Positions 24,865-33,273 of a stretch of 51,158 nucleotides of DNA are shown one piece after another. The notes under the pieces were generated by a model that saw nothing but the letters and a program-made list of their open reading frames with translations, was not told the DNA's origin and made no database searches. Location of the stretch: assembly GCF_050176255.1 (NCBI RefSeq), contig NZ_JBFXIE010000020.1; one strand, 5' to 3'. Every line of letters begins with the position of its first letter. Position 1 is the stretch's first letter. A program made the translations under genes and the position numbers. This DNA comes from JBFXIE01 sp050176255 (GTDB lineage: Bacteria > Pseudomonadota > Gammaproteobacteria > Burkholderiales > Burkholderiaceae_C).

Positions 24865-25500
24865 TCAGGGCTGGGCGTGAGGCTGCATCAACAGAGCCCG
24901 CGCCACCGGTGAAAAGCTGCGCCGATGCTGCGGGCAGGCGCCGTGGGCCTGTAGCGCAGCCAGATGTTCAGCCGTGGGATAGCCCTTGTGACCAGCAAAA
25001 CCGTACATCGGATATTGGGTGTGCAGCTCGACGCACATGTGGTCGCGCGTGACTTTGGCAAGGATGGAGGCCGCCGCGATGGACGCCACGCGCCCGTCAC
25101 CCTTGACGATGGCTTCTGCGGGCATGTCGAGTTGCGGCAGGCGGTTGCCGTCCACCAGTGCCAGCGTCGGCCTGAGGCGCAGGCCCTGCACGGCACGTCG
25201 CATGGCCAGCATAGTGGCCTGCAGGATGTTGAGCCGGTCAATCTCTTCCACGCTGGCCTGGGCGATGCTGCAGCACAGGGCCTTGGCGCGGATTTGGTCG
25301 TACAGCGCCTCGCGCCGCGCGGCGGTGAGTGTCTTGGAGTCCGCCAGACCGGCAATCGGCTGCAGGTCGTCCAGGATGACCGCTGCCGCAACCACCGGGC
25401 CGGCCAACGGGCCGCGGCCGGCTTCGTCCACCCCGGCCACCAGGCCTGTGGCATGCCAGTTGAAGGCTTTTTGTTCAGGCAAGGATTTTCTGGATGGCAT
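24865..25500 (-). CDS. rnhB: Ribonuclease HII
   Basis: RNase HII nicks DNA at embedded ribonucleotides and cuts RNA of RNA-DNA hybrids. The start is ATG 25500 (MPSRKSLPEQKAFNWHATGL), giving 211 residues and a 26-base overlap with lpxB; longer frames upstream are shadows. The catalytic acids are in GVDEAGRGPLAGPV (Asp-Glu), ALVDGNRLP (Asp) and SILAKVTRDHM (Asp). The C-terminal HKGYPTAEHLAAL and RRSFSPV are also family features. The order lpxB-rnhB is conserved in proteobacteria. Confidence 0.96.
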   Translation of the reverse strand: MPSRKSLPEQKAFNWHATGLVAGVDEAGRGPLAGPVVAAAVILDDLQPIAGLADSKTLTAARREALYDQIRAKALCCSIAQASVEEIDRLNILQATMLAMRRAVQGLRLRPTLALVDGNRLPQLDMPAEAIVKGDGRVASIAAASILAKVTRDHMCVELHTQYPMYGFAGHKGYPTAEHLAALQAHGACPQHRRSFSPVARALLMQPHAQP

Positions 25501-26632
25501 CTGCGGCAAGGCGTGGAGTGTCGCGCAGCAACTGCTGGTGCAGGGCCGTGAAGCGCTGCTCGAGCTGCGCGATGCGCTCGGGATTGCGGGTGCGTGCATC
25601 CAGCCATTGCGTGACGGCTTCAGCCAATGCCTGCGGACTGGCGGCGTCCTGCAGCAGTTCGGGCACGACGAAGTCTCCGCACAGGATGTTGGGCAGGCCC
25701 ACCCAGGGCTGCAGCTGCTTGCGACGCATCAGGCGCCAGCTGATGGGGTGCATGTGGTAAGCGATGACCATGGGGCGCTTGAAAAGCGCCGCCTCCAGTG
25801 TCGCGGTGCCGCTGGCAATCAGCGTGACGTCACAGGCGGCCAGCACCTGGTGCGACTGGCCGGTGACGATGGTCAGCGACTGCAGCACGCCGCATTCGCG
25901 TGCAATCTGCTCGATGCGCGAACGCAGCGCGGGCACGGCGGGCACTACTATTTTTATAGCTGGTCGCGCTTGTTTTATAAGGGCTGCAGCCTTAAAAAAG
26001 GGCTGTGCTATGTAGGCCACTTCGGCCGATCGGCTGCCCGGCAGGATGGCCAGCACCTCATCGTGCGCCGCCAGGCCCAGCTGCGCGCGCGCAGCCAGGC
26101 GGTCGGGCTGCATGGGGATGACGCCCGCCAGCGGGTGGCCCACGTAGGTGGCAGCGATGCCGTGGCGCGCCAGCAATTCGGGCTCGAAGGGAAAGATGCA
26201 CAGTACATGGTCGGCGCTGGCGCGTATTTTTTCGACGCGGTTGGCGCGCCACGCCCAGATGGACGGGCAGACGAAATGCACCGTCTTGACACCGGCGGCG
26301 CGCAGGTCCGCCTCCAGCCCCAGGTTGAAATCGGGCGCATCGACGCCGATGAACACGTCAGGCTTGTCCGCCAGCAGCCTGGCGCGCAACTGCCTGCGTA
26401 TCTTCAGGATGCCCAGCAGGCGCCGCACCAGTTCGGTGCTGTAGCCATGCACCGCCAGGCGCTCGCTGGGCCACCAGGCATCAAAGCCGCGCTCTTGCAT
26501 GCGTGGGCCGCCAATGCCCGCGCTGGTCACGTCAGGCCACTGCGCCTGCAGACCATCCAGCAGCAAGCCTGCCAGCAAGTCGCCGGACGTCTCGCCGGCC
26601 ACCATCGCAACGCGCGGGGAATGCACATTCAT
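25475..26632 (-). CDS. lpxB: Lipid-A-disaccharide synthase
   Basis: LpxB joins UDP-2,3-diacylglucosamine and 2,3-diacylglucosamine-1-phosphate during lipid A synthesis at the inner membrane. The 385-residue length is normal. Typical segments are RVAMVAGETSGDLLAGLLL, GIGGPRMQERGFDAW, FIGVDAPDFNLGLE, FVCPSIWAWRANRVEKI, and the UDP-binding site LIASGTATLEAALFKRPMVI. A copy of the dispersed repeat encodes about residues 211-229 (KAAALIKQARPAIKIVVPA) without breaking the frame. It follows lpxA by 15 bases and overlaps rnhB. Confidence 0.96.
   Translation of the reverse strand: MNVHSPRVAMVAGETSGDLLAGLLLDGLQAQWPDVTSAGIGGPRMQERGFDAWWPSERLAVHGYSTELVRRLLGILKIRRQLRARLLADKPDVFIGVDAPDFNLGLEADLRAAGVKTVHFVCPSIWAWRANRVEKIRASADHVLCIFPFEPELLARHGIAATYVGHPLAGVIPMQPDRLAARAQLGLAAHDEVLAILPGSRSAEVAYIAQPFFKAAALIKQARPAIKIVVPAVPALRSRIEQIARECGVLQSLTIVTGQSHQVLAACDVTLIASGTATLEAALFKRPMVIAYHMHPISWRLMRRKQLQPWVGLPNILCGDFVVPELLQDAASPQALAEAVTQWLDARTRNPERIAQLEQRFTALHQQLLRDTPRLAADAIQKILA
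25945..26000 (+). repeat. Copy of dispersed repeat inside lpxB
   Basis: Plus-strand text begins CTACTATTTTTATAGCTGGT, continues CGCGCTTGTTTTATAAGGGC and ends TGCAGCCTTAAAAAAG. It is antisense to lpxB and in frame. The AT-rich left part and AAGGGCT block match the other copies. Confidence 0.6.
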
Positions 26633-26647
26633 GGCGCCGAGCGACCC

Positions 26648-27436
26648 TCAGCGCGCAATGCCGCGCTGCGACGCCACGATGAAGTCGCGCAGCAATGCAA
26701 TGTCGCCTTCGGCCTCGGGGTGCGAATGCGGCACTTCGTCCATGGCCGACAGCGCAGCTTCCAGCGTCAGACCCTGGCGATACAGAAGGCGGTGGGCCTG
26801 CTTGATGCCGGCGATGCGCTGCGCAGAAAAGCCGCGCCGGCGCAGTCCTTCAAGATTGAGCCCGCGCACGGTCAGAGGGTTGCCGTCCACCATCATGAAC
26901 GGCGGCACGTCCTGCGCGATGCGGCTGGCAAAGCCCGCCATGACATGCGCGCCAATGCGGCAAAACTGGTGCACACCCGTCAAGCCGCCGATGATGGCCT
27001 GGTCGCCCACGTGCACATGCCCCGCCAGCGTGGCGTTGTTGGCCAGGATGGTCTGGTTGCCCACCACGCAGTCGTGCGCAATGTGCACATAGGCCATGAT
27101 CCAGTTGTCGTCGCCAATACGGGTCACGGCACTGTCTTGCACCGTGCCGGTGTTGAAGGTGCAGAACTCGCGAATGGTGTTGCGATGCCCGATCTCCAGT
27201 CGCGTGGGCTCGCCCGCGTACTTCTTGTCTTGCGGTGCGGCGCCCAGGGAGCTGAACTGAAAAATGCGGTTGTCTTCACCGATGCGCGTATGCCCCTCGA
27301 TCACGCAGTGCGCGCCCACCGAGGTGCGCGCGCCTATGCTGACATGGGGGCCGATGATCGCGTACGGGCCAATGACGACGGATGGGCCGAGCTGCGCCGC
27401 AGGATCGACGATTGCGGTGGTATGAATGGTGGTCAC
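26648..27436 (-). CDS. lpxA: UDP-N-acetylglucosamine acyltransferase
   Basis: LpxA carries out the first step of lipid A synthesis, moving a hydroxyacyl chain from ACP to UDP-GlcNAc. The GTG at 27436 gives 262 residues (MTTIHTTAIVDPAAQLGPSV), the standard size, so it is preferred to a start at 27487 that would overlap fabZ. Most of the protein is left-handed hexapeptide repeats (AQLGPSVVIGPYAIIGPHVS). The catalytic histidine is in VHIAHDCVVGN, and the C-terminal helical part has NLEGLRRRGFSAQRI. It is followed closely by lpxB. Confidence 0.95.
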   Translation of the reverse strand: MTTIHTTAIVDPAAQLGPSVVIGPYAIIGPHVSIGARTSVGAHCVIEGHTRIGEDNRIFQFSSLGAAPQDKKYAGEPTRLEIGHRNTIREFCTFNTGTVQDSAVTRIGDDNWIMAYVHIAHDCVVGNQTILANNATLAGHVHVGDQAIIGGLTGVHQFCRIGAHVMAGFASRIAQDVPPFMMVDGNPLTVRGLNLEGLRRRGFSAQRIAGIKQAHRLLYRQGLTLEAALSAMDEVPHSHPEAEGDIALLRDFIVASQRGIAR

Positions 27437-27462
27437 TGAACCGCCCCAGGGTGGTGCCGACG

Positions 27463-27903
27463 TCAGACCACTGAACGCATGGTGCACATGATCTCGGCTT
27501 CGCAGGCAACGCTGTCGCCTACGCGAGCCACGGCCTTGAACTTGTAGATGCCGCCCTTGATGCGGTCGAGCGCGACATCCAAAATGAGCTGGTCGCCAGG
27601 CTCCACAGGGCGCTTGAATCGCGCGCCATCAATGCCGACAAAATAAAACACCTTGTCGTCGCCAGGCGCCTCGCCCATCATGTCGAAAGACAGCAAGCCT
27701 GCCGCCTGGGCCAGCGCTTCGAGGATCAGCACCCCCGGCATCACCGGACGCGCCGGAAAATGCCCCGTAAAGAACGGCTCGTTGATGGTGACGTTCTTGA
27801 TCGCCTGGATGTGCTTGCCGCGTTCAAGCTCGATGACCCGATCTACCAGCAAAAACGGATAGCGGTGGGGCAGGAGTTTGAGAATTTGGTGGATATCCAT
27901 CAT
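27463..27903 (-). CDS. fabZ: 3-hydroxyacyl-[acyl-carrier-protein] dehydratase FabZ
   Basis: FabZ dehydrates 3-hydroxyacyl-ACP in fatty acid synthesis and competes with LpxA for hydroxymyristoyl-ACP. The hot-dog-fold protein of 146 residues begins MMDIHQILKLLPHRYPFLLV (ATG 27903 or 27900). The active-site His is in FFTGHFPARPVMPG and the Glu in LILEALAQAAG. A longer frame upstream has no support. The start region overlaps a degenerate copy of the dispersed repeat, and no clear ribosome site is visible. Confidence 0.95.
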   Translation of the reverse strand: MMDIHQILKLLPHRYPFLLVDRVIELERGKHIQAIKNVTINEPFFTGHFPARPVMPGVLILEALAQAAGLLSFDMMGEAPGDDKVFYFVGIDGARFKRPVEPGDQLILDVALDRIKGGIYKFKAVARVGDSVACEAEIMCTMRSVV

Positions 27904-27930
27904 TTTTTGTAGCGGTCTAGCCGTCTTTTC
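27898..27930 (+). repeat. Degenerate repeat copy at the lpxD-fabZ junction
   Basis: CATCATTTTTTGTAGCGGTC followed by TAGCCGTCTTTTC resembles the left half of the dispersed repeat (T-rich run, then TAGC, GCT/GTCTAGC and CTTTT). It spans the fabZ start and the last codons of lpxD. The match is weak. Confidence 0.3.
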
Positions 27931-28900
27931 GTGTTTGCTCGAGTGCCTTGATGCGCTCACGCAGCCGGTAAAGCTGCTTGAGCGTGGCAGCGTTTTTTTC
28001 CCAACTGGCATTTTCATCCATGGGAAAAACACCGGTGTACTGCCCCGGCCGTGAAATGGAATGCGTCACCACCGTGTTGGTGGAGATATGCACATTGTCT
28101 GCCAGCTGCAGGTGCCCGATGATGGACGCAGCGCCGGCAATGGTGCAATGCGCCCCGATGCGGGTGCTGCCCGCCACCGCAGCGCACCCGGCCATTGCCG
28201 TGTGCCGGCCAATGTGCACGTTATGCGCAATCTGGATCAGGTTGTCGAGCTTGACGCCGTCCTCGATCACCGTGTCTTGCAGCGCACCGCGGTCAATGCA
28301 GGTGTTGGCGCCAATCTCCACGTCGTTGCCGACAAGCACAGCGCCGAGCTGCTCAATCTTGACCCACTCGCCCTGCTGCTGCCGCGCAAAGCCAAAGCCA
28401 TCGGCCCCGATCACCACCCCCGGGTGCAACAGACAGCGCTCGCCAATCGTGCAGCGCTCCCCCACCGTGACGCGCGACTTGAGCACCGTGTGCGCTCCAA
28501 TCACGGCACCCCGTTCGACCACACACAGCGGGCCCACCGAAGCTGTCGGGTGCACCTGCGCCTGCGGATCGACAACGGCACTGGGGTGGATGCCCGCCGC
28601 CGGCCCCTGTCCATGCGCACGCACCCACAATTGAGTGACGCGGGCAAAGTACACGTAAGGATCATCGGTAACGATGCAGGCACCGCGGGCCAGCGCCGCA
28701 GCCCGCATGCCGGGCGCCACAATGACACAGGCCGCCTGGGAGGCGGCCAGCTGGGACTGGTAGCGCGGATTGTTCAGAAAGGCAAGATCACCGCTACCGG
28801 CTGACTCCAGCGGTGCGATGCGGAAAATCTCGCTATTTCTGTCTGCCCCTTCAAGGCTGCCCCCCAGTGCATCGACGATCTGCCCAAGTCGCAAGCTCAC
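27917..28900 (-). CDS. lpxD: UDP-3-O-(3-hydroxyacyl)glucosamine N-acyltransferase
   Basis: LpxD adds the second hydroxyacyl chain in lipid A synthesis. The 327-residue protein has the uridine-binding N-terminal domain (MSLRLGQIVDALGGSLEG, then APLESAGSGDLAFLNNPRY), a long run of hexapeptide repeats (HPTASVGPLCVVERGAVIG), the catalytic histidine in LIQIAHNVHIG, and a C-terminal helix (KQLYRLRERIKALEQ). It lies between skp and fabZ, the usual order. Confidence 0.96.
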   Translation of the reverse strand: MSLRLGQIVDALGGSLEGADRNSEIFRIAPLESAGSGDLAFLNNPRYQSQLAASQAACVIVAPGMRAAALARGACIVTDDPYVYFARVTQLWVRAHGQGPAAGIHPSAVVDPQAQVHPTASVGPLCVVERGAVIGAHTVLKSRVTVGERCTIGERCLLHPGVVIGADGFGFARQQQGEWVKIEQLGAVLVGNDVEIGANTCIDRGALQDTVIEDGVKLDNLIQIAHNVHIGRHTAMAGCAAVAGSTRIGAHCTIAGAASIIGHLQLADNVHISTNTVVTHSISRPGQYTGVFPMDENASWEKNAATLKQLYRLRERIKALEQTRKDG

Positions 28901-28925
28901 GCGCTACCTATCCTGTAGAAACGCT

Positions 28926-29447
28926 TTACTTGCCGCCGTTGGCAGCGTTCATCGCCTTGATCACCTTGTCGGTGATGTCGTGCTTGGGATTGATATAGAC
29001 GGCCTCCTGCAGGATCACGTCGTACTTCTCGGCCTCGGCCACCTGCTTGACCACGCGGTTGGCGCGCTCGAGCACCTGACCCAGCTCTTCGTTCTTGCGC
29101 GCACTGAGGTCTTCCTGGAACTCGCGGCGCTTGCGTTGGAAATCGCGATCCTGATCGACCAGCTGACGCTGACGTGCGGCACGCTGGCTTTCGGCCATGG
29201 TAGGGGCTTCGCGTTCGAACTTCTCTGTGGCATTTTTCAGGGAATTACCCATGTCCACGAGTTCCTTTTCGCGCCTGGAAAACTCTTGCTCCAGCTTCGC
29301 CTGCGCCGCCTTGGCGGTGCCAGCTTCGCGGAAGATGCGGTCGGTATTCACGAAGCCGGCCTTGAATTCCTGCGCCTGGACAGGCAAGGCAGTCACCAGC
29401 GAGCCCAGTAGAACAACCAGGGGGATATGGCGGGAGAGGGATTTCAT
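28926..29447 (-). CDS. skp: Periplasmic chaperone Skp/OmpH
   Basis: Skp holds unfolded outer-membrane proteins on their way to the BAM complex. The 173-residue protein has a signal peptide (MKSLSRHIPLVVLLGSLVTA ending PVQAQ), the segment KAGFVNTDRIFREAGTAKAA, and long charged helices forming the tentacles (EREAPTMAESQRAARQRQ, then FQRKRREFQEDLSARKNEE). The ATG shares a base with the bamA stop (TAATG), so the two are translationally coupled. Confidence 0.94.
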   Translation of the reverse strand: MKSLSRHIPLVVLLGSLVTALPVQAQEFKAGFVNTDRIFREAGTAKAAQAKLEQEFSRREKELVDMGNSLKNATEKFEREAPTMAESQRAARQRQLVDQDRDFQRKRREFQEDLSARKNEELGQVLERANRVVKQVAEAEKYDVILQEAVYINPKHDITDKVIKAMNAANGGK

Positions 29448-31744
29448 TAGAAAGACGTTCCGATCTGGAATTGGATTTTTTGGATTCTATCGCCGGCGAA
29501 CTTGCGCACCGGCTGGGCAAAGGCAATACGCAGCGGGCCCAGCGGGGAGATCCAGCTGAGGCCAAGACCAGCCGAGGCACGCATGTCGCCAAACTCCCAG
29601 CTTTCATCCTCGCCGTACACATTGCCTGCGTCCACAAAGACAAACCATCGCAGCGTGCGGTCGTTACCGGCACCTGGAATCGGCGCGATGAGCTCGGCAT
29701 TCAGCGTGACTTTCTTGGGCCCGCCCAGCGATGCACCAGTCACATCCCTGGGCCCCAGCGTGCCCTGGTCAAAGCCACGCACCGAGCCCAGGCCGCCGGA
29801 ATAAAAGTTCTTGAACACCGGGAAGGGGCGGCCCCCCATGCCCTTGCCGTAGCCCAGTTCGCCATTGAAGGCGATGGTGTACTGCTTGTTCAGCGGAATG
29901 TACTGCTGATACTGGTAGTTGGCCCGCACGTAGCGCGCGTCGCCCGCCACGGACCATTCCGAATTGAGGCGCTGATAGCGGCCCGAATTGGGCGCCAGCG
30001 CGCTGTCGCGGTCGTCGCGCGACCAGCCAATCGTCAGGGGCACAGACGAGCTGGTTTCGCCAAAATTACGCGCATAGGCCAGGTAAGCGGCCGGGATATT
30101 GGTGCCGGACTTGATGCGGGTCTGCTCCAGACCGCCGCCGAAGAACACCGTATCCGTCTCGCTGAAAGGCACGCCGAAACGCAGGCTGGTGCCCGCGGTG
30201 ACCAGTTCGTAGTTGCCGCCCTGCTCTTCGTAGGGCTTGGCCGTGCGGTAGTACAGGTCAAAGGTGCGCGATATGCCGTCGCGCGTGAAATAAGGGTCGG
30301 TGGTGGAGAACACCAGCGTGCGGCGGTACTTGCTGGTGTTCACGTCCACACCCAGGTAGTTGCCGGAGCCGAAGACGTTTTCCTGCTTGATGCCAAACGA
30401 CACCGACACCTTTTCGGCGCTGGAGAAACCCGCCCCCAATTGCAGCGAGCCTGTGGGCTTTTCGGTCACGTTCACCACCAGATCCACCTGATCGGGCGCA
30501 CCGGGCACTTCCTGCGTCTCCACGTTCACATCGGTGAAATAGCCCAGACGATCCACGCGATCACGCGACAGCTTGATCTTGTCACCGTCGTACCAGGAGG
30601 ACTCGTACTGGCGAAACTCCCGGCGGATGACTTCGTCGCGCGTGCGGTTGTTGCCGCTCACGTTGATGCGGCGCACATAGGCACGGCGCGAGGGCTCGGC
30701 CCGCAGCACCAGGGCCACACGGTTGTTTTGGCGGTCAACCTCGGGCACGGCCTCGACACGAGCGAAGGCGAAGCCGAAGTTGCCAAAGTGGTCGGTGAAG
30801 GCCTTGGTGGTCTCGGCGACACGGTCGGCGTTGTAGGGCTCACCGGGGCGGATGGTGATCAGCGACTTGAACTCATCGTCACGATCGAGGTAGTTGCCCT
30901 CCAGCTTCACGCCGGAAACCACATAACTCTGCCCCTCGTTCACGTTGACGGTGATCGAAATATCCTGCTTGTCGGGTGAGATCGCCACCTGCGTGGACTC
31001 GATGCGAAATTCCAGGAAGCCGCGCGCCAGGTAGTAAGAACGCAGGGTTTCCAGATCGGCGTTGAGCTTGGCGCGCGAATACCTGTCGGACTTGGTGTAC
31101 CAGCTCAGCCAGCCGCCCGTATCCTGGTCGAACAACCCCTTCAAGGTAGATTCGCTGAAGGCCTTGTTGCCAACGATGCGGATGTCCTTGATCTTGGCGG
31201 GCTCGCCCTCGGTGACGGTGAAGGTCAGGTTGACGCGGTTGCGTTCAATGGGCGTAACGGTGGTGACCACCTCGGCGCCATACAAGCTGCGATTGATGTA
31301 CTGGCGCTTGAGCTCTTGTTCGGCACGGTCAGCCAGCGCCTTGTCGAAAGGACGCCCCTCGGCCAGGCCCACGTCGCGCATGGCTTTCTTGAGGGTGTCG
31401 CCGTCAAACTCCCTGGTGCCCGCGAAGTCCACGTCGGCAATGGTGGGCCGCTCTTCCACCACGACCACCAGCACGTTGCCCGATGCCTCCAGGCGCACAT
31501 CCTTGAACAGACCCAGAGCAAACAGCGCGCGGATGGCAGCGGCGCCCTTCTCGTCGTTGTACTCGTCGCCCACACGCAGTGGTATCGATGCGAAGATGGT
31601 GCCGGGCTCCACGCGCTGCAGGCCTTCAACGCGGATGTCTTGCACTTTGAACGGCGCCAGCGCCCATGCGGCGTTGCTGGCAAAGACCATGGCCACGATG
31701 GCCGTTGCTGTGCGCACGCCCAGGCGATTGATATGTTTTCTCAT
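29447..31744 (-). CDS. bamA: Outer-membrane protein assembly factor BamA
   Basis: BamA inserts beta-barrel proteins into the outer membrane. The start at ATG 31744 gives 765 residues with a signal peptide (MRKHINRLGVRTATAIVAMV ending NAAWA). Five POTRA domains cover about residues 27-425 (first FKVQDIRVEGLQRVEPGTIF), followed by a 16-strand barrel with the loop-6 motif SVRGFDQGTLGPRD. The C-terminus ends KIQFQIGTSF, with the terminal Phe expected of barrel proteins. An earlier in-frame start adds only residues ahead of the signal peptide. Confidence 0.97.
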   Translation of the reverse strand: MRKHINRLGVRTATAIVAMVFASNAAWALAPFKVQDIRVEGLQRVEPGTIFASIPLRVGDEYNDEKGAAAIRALFALGLFKDVRLEASGNVLVVVVEERPTIADVDFAGTREFDGDTLKKAMRDVGLAEGRPFDKALADRAEQELKRQYINRSLYGAEVVTTVTPIERNRVNLTFTVTEGEPAKIKDIRIVGNKAFSESTLKGLFDQDTGGWLSWYTKSDRYSRAKLNADLETLRSYYLARGFLEFRIESTQVAISPDKQDISITVNVNEGQSYVVSGVKLEGNYLDRDDEFKSLITIRPGEPYNADRVAETTKAFTDHFGNFGFAFARVEAVPEVDRQNNRVALVLRAEPSRRAYVRRINVSGNNRTRDEVIRREFRQYESSWYDGDKIKLSRDRVDRLGYFTDVNVETQEVPGAPDQVDLVVNVTEKPTGSLQLGAGFSSAEKVSVSFGIKQENVFGSGNYLGVDVNTSKYRRTLVFSTTDPYFTRDGISRTFDLYYRTAKPYEEQGGNYELVTAGTSLRFGVPFSETDTVFFGGGLEQTRIKSGTNIPAAYLAYARNFGETSSSVPLTIGWSRDDRDSALAPNSGRYQRLNSEWSVAGDARYVRANYQYQQYIPLNKQYTIAFNGELGYGKGMGGRPFPVFKNFYSGGLGSVRGFDQGTLGPRDVTGASLGGPKKVTLNAELIAPIPGAGNDRTLRWFVFVDAGNVYGEDESWEFGDMRASAGLGLSWISPLGPLRIAFAQPVRKFAGDRIQKIQFQIGTSF

Positions 31745-31789
31745 GGATGAAGCTGGAGCCGCCATCGCAGCGCAAAGGCGGCAAAAAGA

Positions 31790-33154
31790 TTAGCCAAAAA
31801 GCCGGGTGAGGTCATTGAACAGAGCGATGGACATCATGAAAAGGAGCACCGCGACGCCTGTGCGCTGCAGCCTCTCCATCCAGGCCTCGGATACACCACG
31901 CCCGGTCACGGCCTCCCAAAGATAATACATCAGGTGTCCGCCATCCAGGACGGGCAGCGGCAGCAGGTTCAGCACACCCAGACTGACACTGATGAGCGCC
32001 ATGAAAGCCAGGTATTGGGTCAGTCCCATGCTAGCCGAGCGGCCCGCGTAGTCTGCGATCGTCAAGGGCCCGCTGAGGTTTTTGAGCGACGCCTCGCCAA
32101 TCAGCATGCGCCCCATCATGCGCAGCGTGAGCACCGACACCTCCCAGGTGCGCTCCACGCCCTTCCACAGTCCTTCGACGGGGCCATAGTTCACATGGAT
32201 CATGTCCGGCAGCGCACCTACGTAAGCTCCAATGCGTCCCACGGAGCCGGAGGCATCCCGCACCACGTCAGGCCTGACGGCGACGTCAATCAAACTTCCG
32301 GCACGCTCCACGCGCCAGACCTGCTCAAGTGGCTCATGCCCCCGCACGGACGCGCGGATGAGCTCCCGCAGCCGGGATCCATCCACCACATCGACTCCCC
32401 CCACGCGCAGCACTTCATCACCCTCGCGCAGACCCGCGCGCTCGGCGGCGCTGCCGGGCATCACCTCTCCCAGAACAGGGCGGGTCCAGGGACCAGCGAT
32501 GCCGATCTTGCGAAACAGCTGTGCGTCAGCTTCGCGCACGTCCATCTGATCCAGGCGCAGCAGCACCTCGCGCGGCGAAGATCCTCGCTCGGGCTGCAGC
32601 AACAGACGCACGTTCTGCGCGTCCAGCGCGCCGCGCGTGAGCACCCAGCGCAGGTCCTCAAACGAGCGCACGGGCTCGCTGGCCTGATCGCCCACCACGG
32701 CCTCCACCACCAATTCCCCGCCCTTCAGACCCGCCTGTTCGGCAATGGAGCCAGCCACCGGACTGGCCAAGTACGCCTTAGGCTCCTGAACGCCGATCCA
32801 GTTGACGGCGGCATACAGAAGCACCGCCAGCAGCAAATTGGCCAGCGGCCCGGCGGCGACGATGGCCGCACGCGAGCGCAGCGGCTGGGTGTTGAAGGCC
32901 AGGTGGCGCTCTTCAGGGGCCACAGGCGCCTCGCGCTCGTCGAGCATGCGCACATAGCCACCCAGGGGGAAGGCGCCAATCACGAACTCGGTGGGCGAGC
33001 CCTTGGGCTGCCAGCGCAGCAGCGGCTGGCCAAACCCCACTGAAAAGCGCAGCACCTTGACGCCGCAGGCCACAGCCACGCGGTAGTGGCCGTACTCATG
33101 CACTGCGATCAGCACACCCAGCGCAACAATGAAGGCAACAACGGTCAGCAACAT
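31790..33154 (-). CDS. rseP: Site-2 intramembrane zinc protease RseP
   Basis: RseP cuts membrane-bound anti-sigma factors in the sigma-E envelope stress response and clears signal peptides. The 454-residue protein has the zinc motif HEYGH at the first membrane helix (GVLIAVHEYGHYRVAVACGV), two PDZ domains (about residues 115-310, with PGSAAERAGLREGDEVLRVG), and the second active-site motif NLLPLPVLDGGH near the C-terminus. It sits between dxr and bamA, as in most beta- and gammaproteobacteria. Confidence 0.96.
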   Translation of the reverse strand: MLLTVVAFIVALGVLIAVHEYGHYRVAVACGVKVLRFSVGFGQPLLRWQPKGSPTEFVIGAFPLGGYVRMLDEREAPVAPEERHLAFNTQPLRSRAAIVAAGPLANLLLAVLLYAAVNWIGVQEPKAYLASPVAGSIAEQAGLKGGELVVEAVVGDQASEPVRSFEDLRWVLTRGALDAQNVRLLLQPERGSSPREVLLRLDQMDVREADAQLFRKIGIAGPWTRPVLGEVMPGSAAERAGLREGDEVLRVGGVDVVDGSRLRELIRASVRGHEPLEQVWRVERAGSLIDVAVRPDVVRDASGSVGRIGAYVGALPDMIHVNYGPVEGLWKGVERTWEVSVLTLRMMGRMLIGEASLKNLSGPLTIADYAGRSASMGLTQYLAFMALISVSLGVLNLLPLPVLDGGHLMYYLWEAVTGRGVSEAWMERLQRTGVAVLLFMMSIALFNDLTRLFG

Positions 33155-33178
33155 GCTTGGGGGTTCCTAAAAACAACA

Positions 33179-33193
33179 AGGCGCTTGGCGCCT
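33179..33193 (-). terminator. Small hairpin between dxr and rseP
   Basis: AGGCGC and GCGCCT (33179-33184 and 33188-33193) form a perfect 6-base stem with a 3-base loop, followed on the minus strand by TTGTTGTTTTT. It could be a weak terminator or attenuator in the macro-operon. The T run is interrupted. Confidence 0.4.
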
Positions 33194-33273
33194 GCCGGTC
33201 AGTGCCTGGAGCATAAAAGCGGTTCGCACGCTTTGCATGACAGGCGCGACAAGCTCACTTTTTGCAGCGCATA

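Noticed and set aside
25019..27439. Plus-strand open frame of 806 codons opposite rnhB, lpxB and lpxA
   Set aside because: The minus strand has three diagnostic enzymes here, and the plus-strand translation matches no family.
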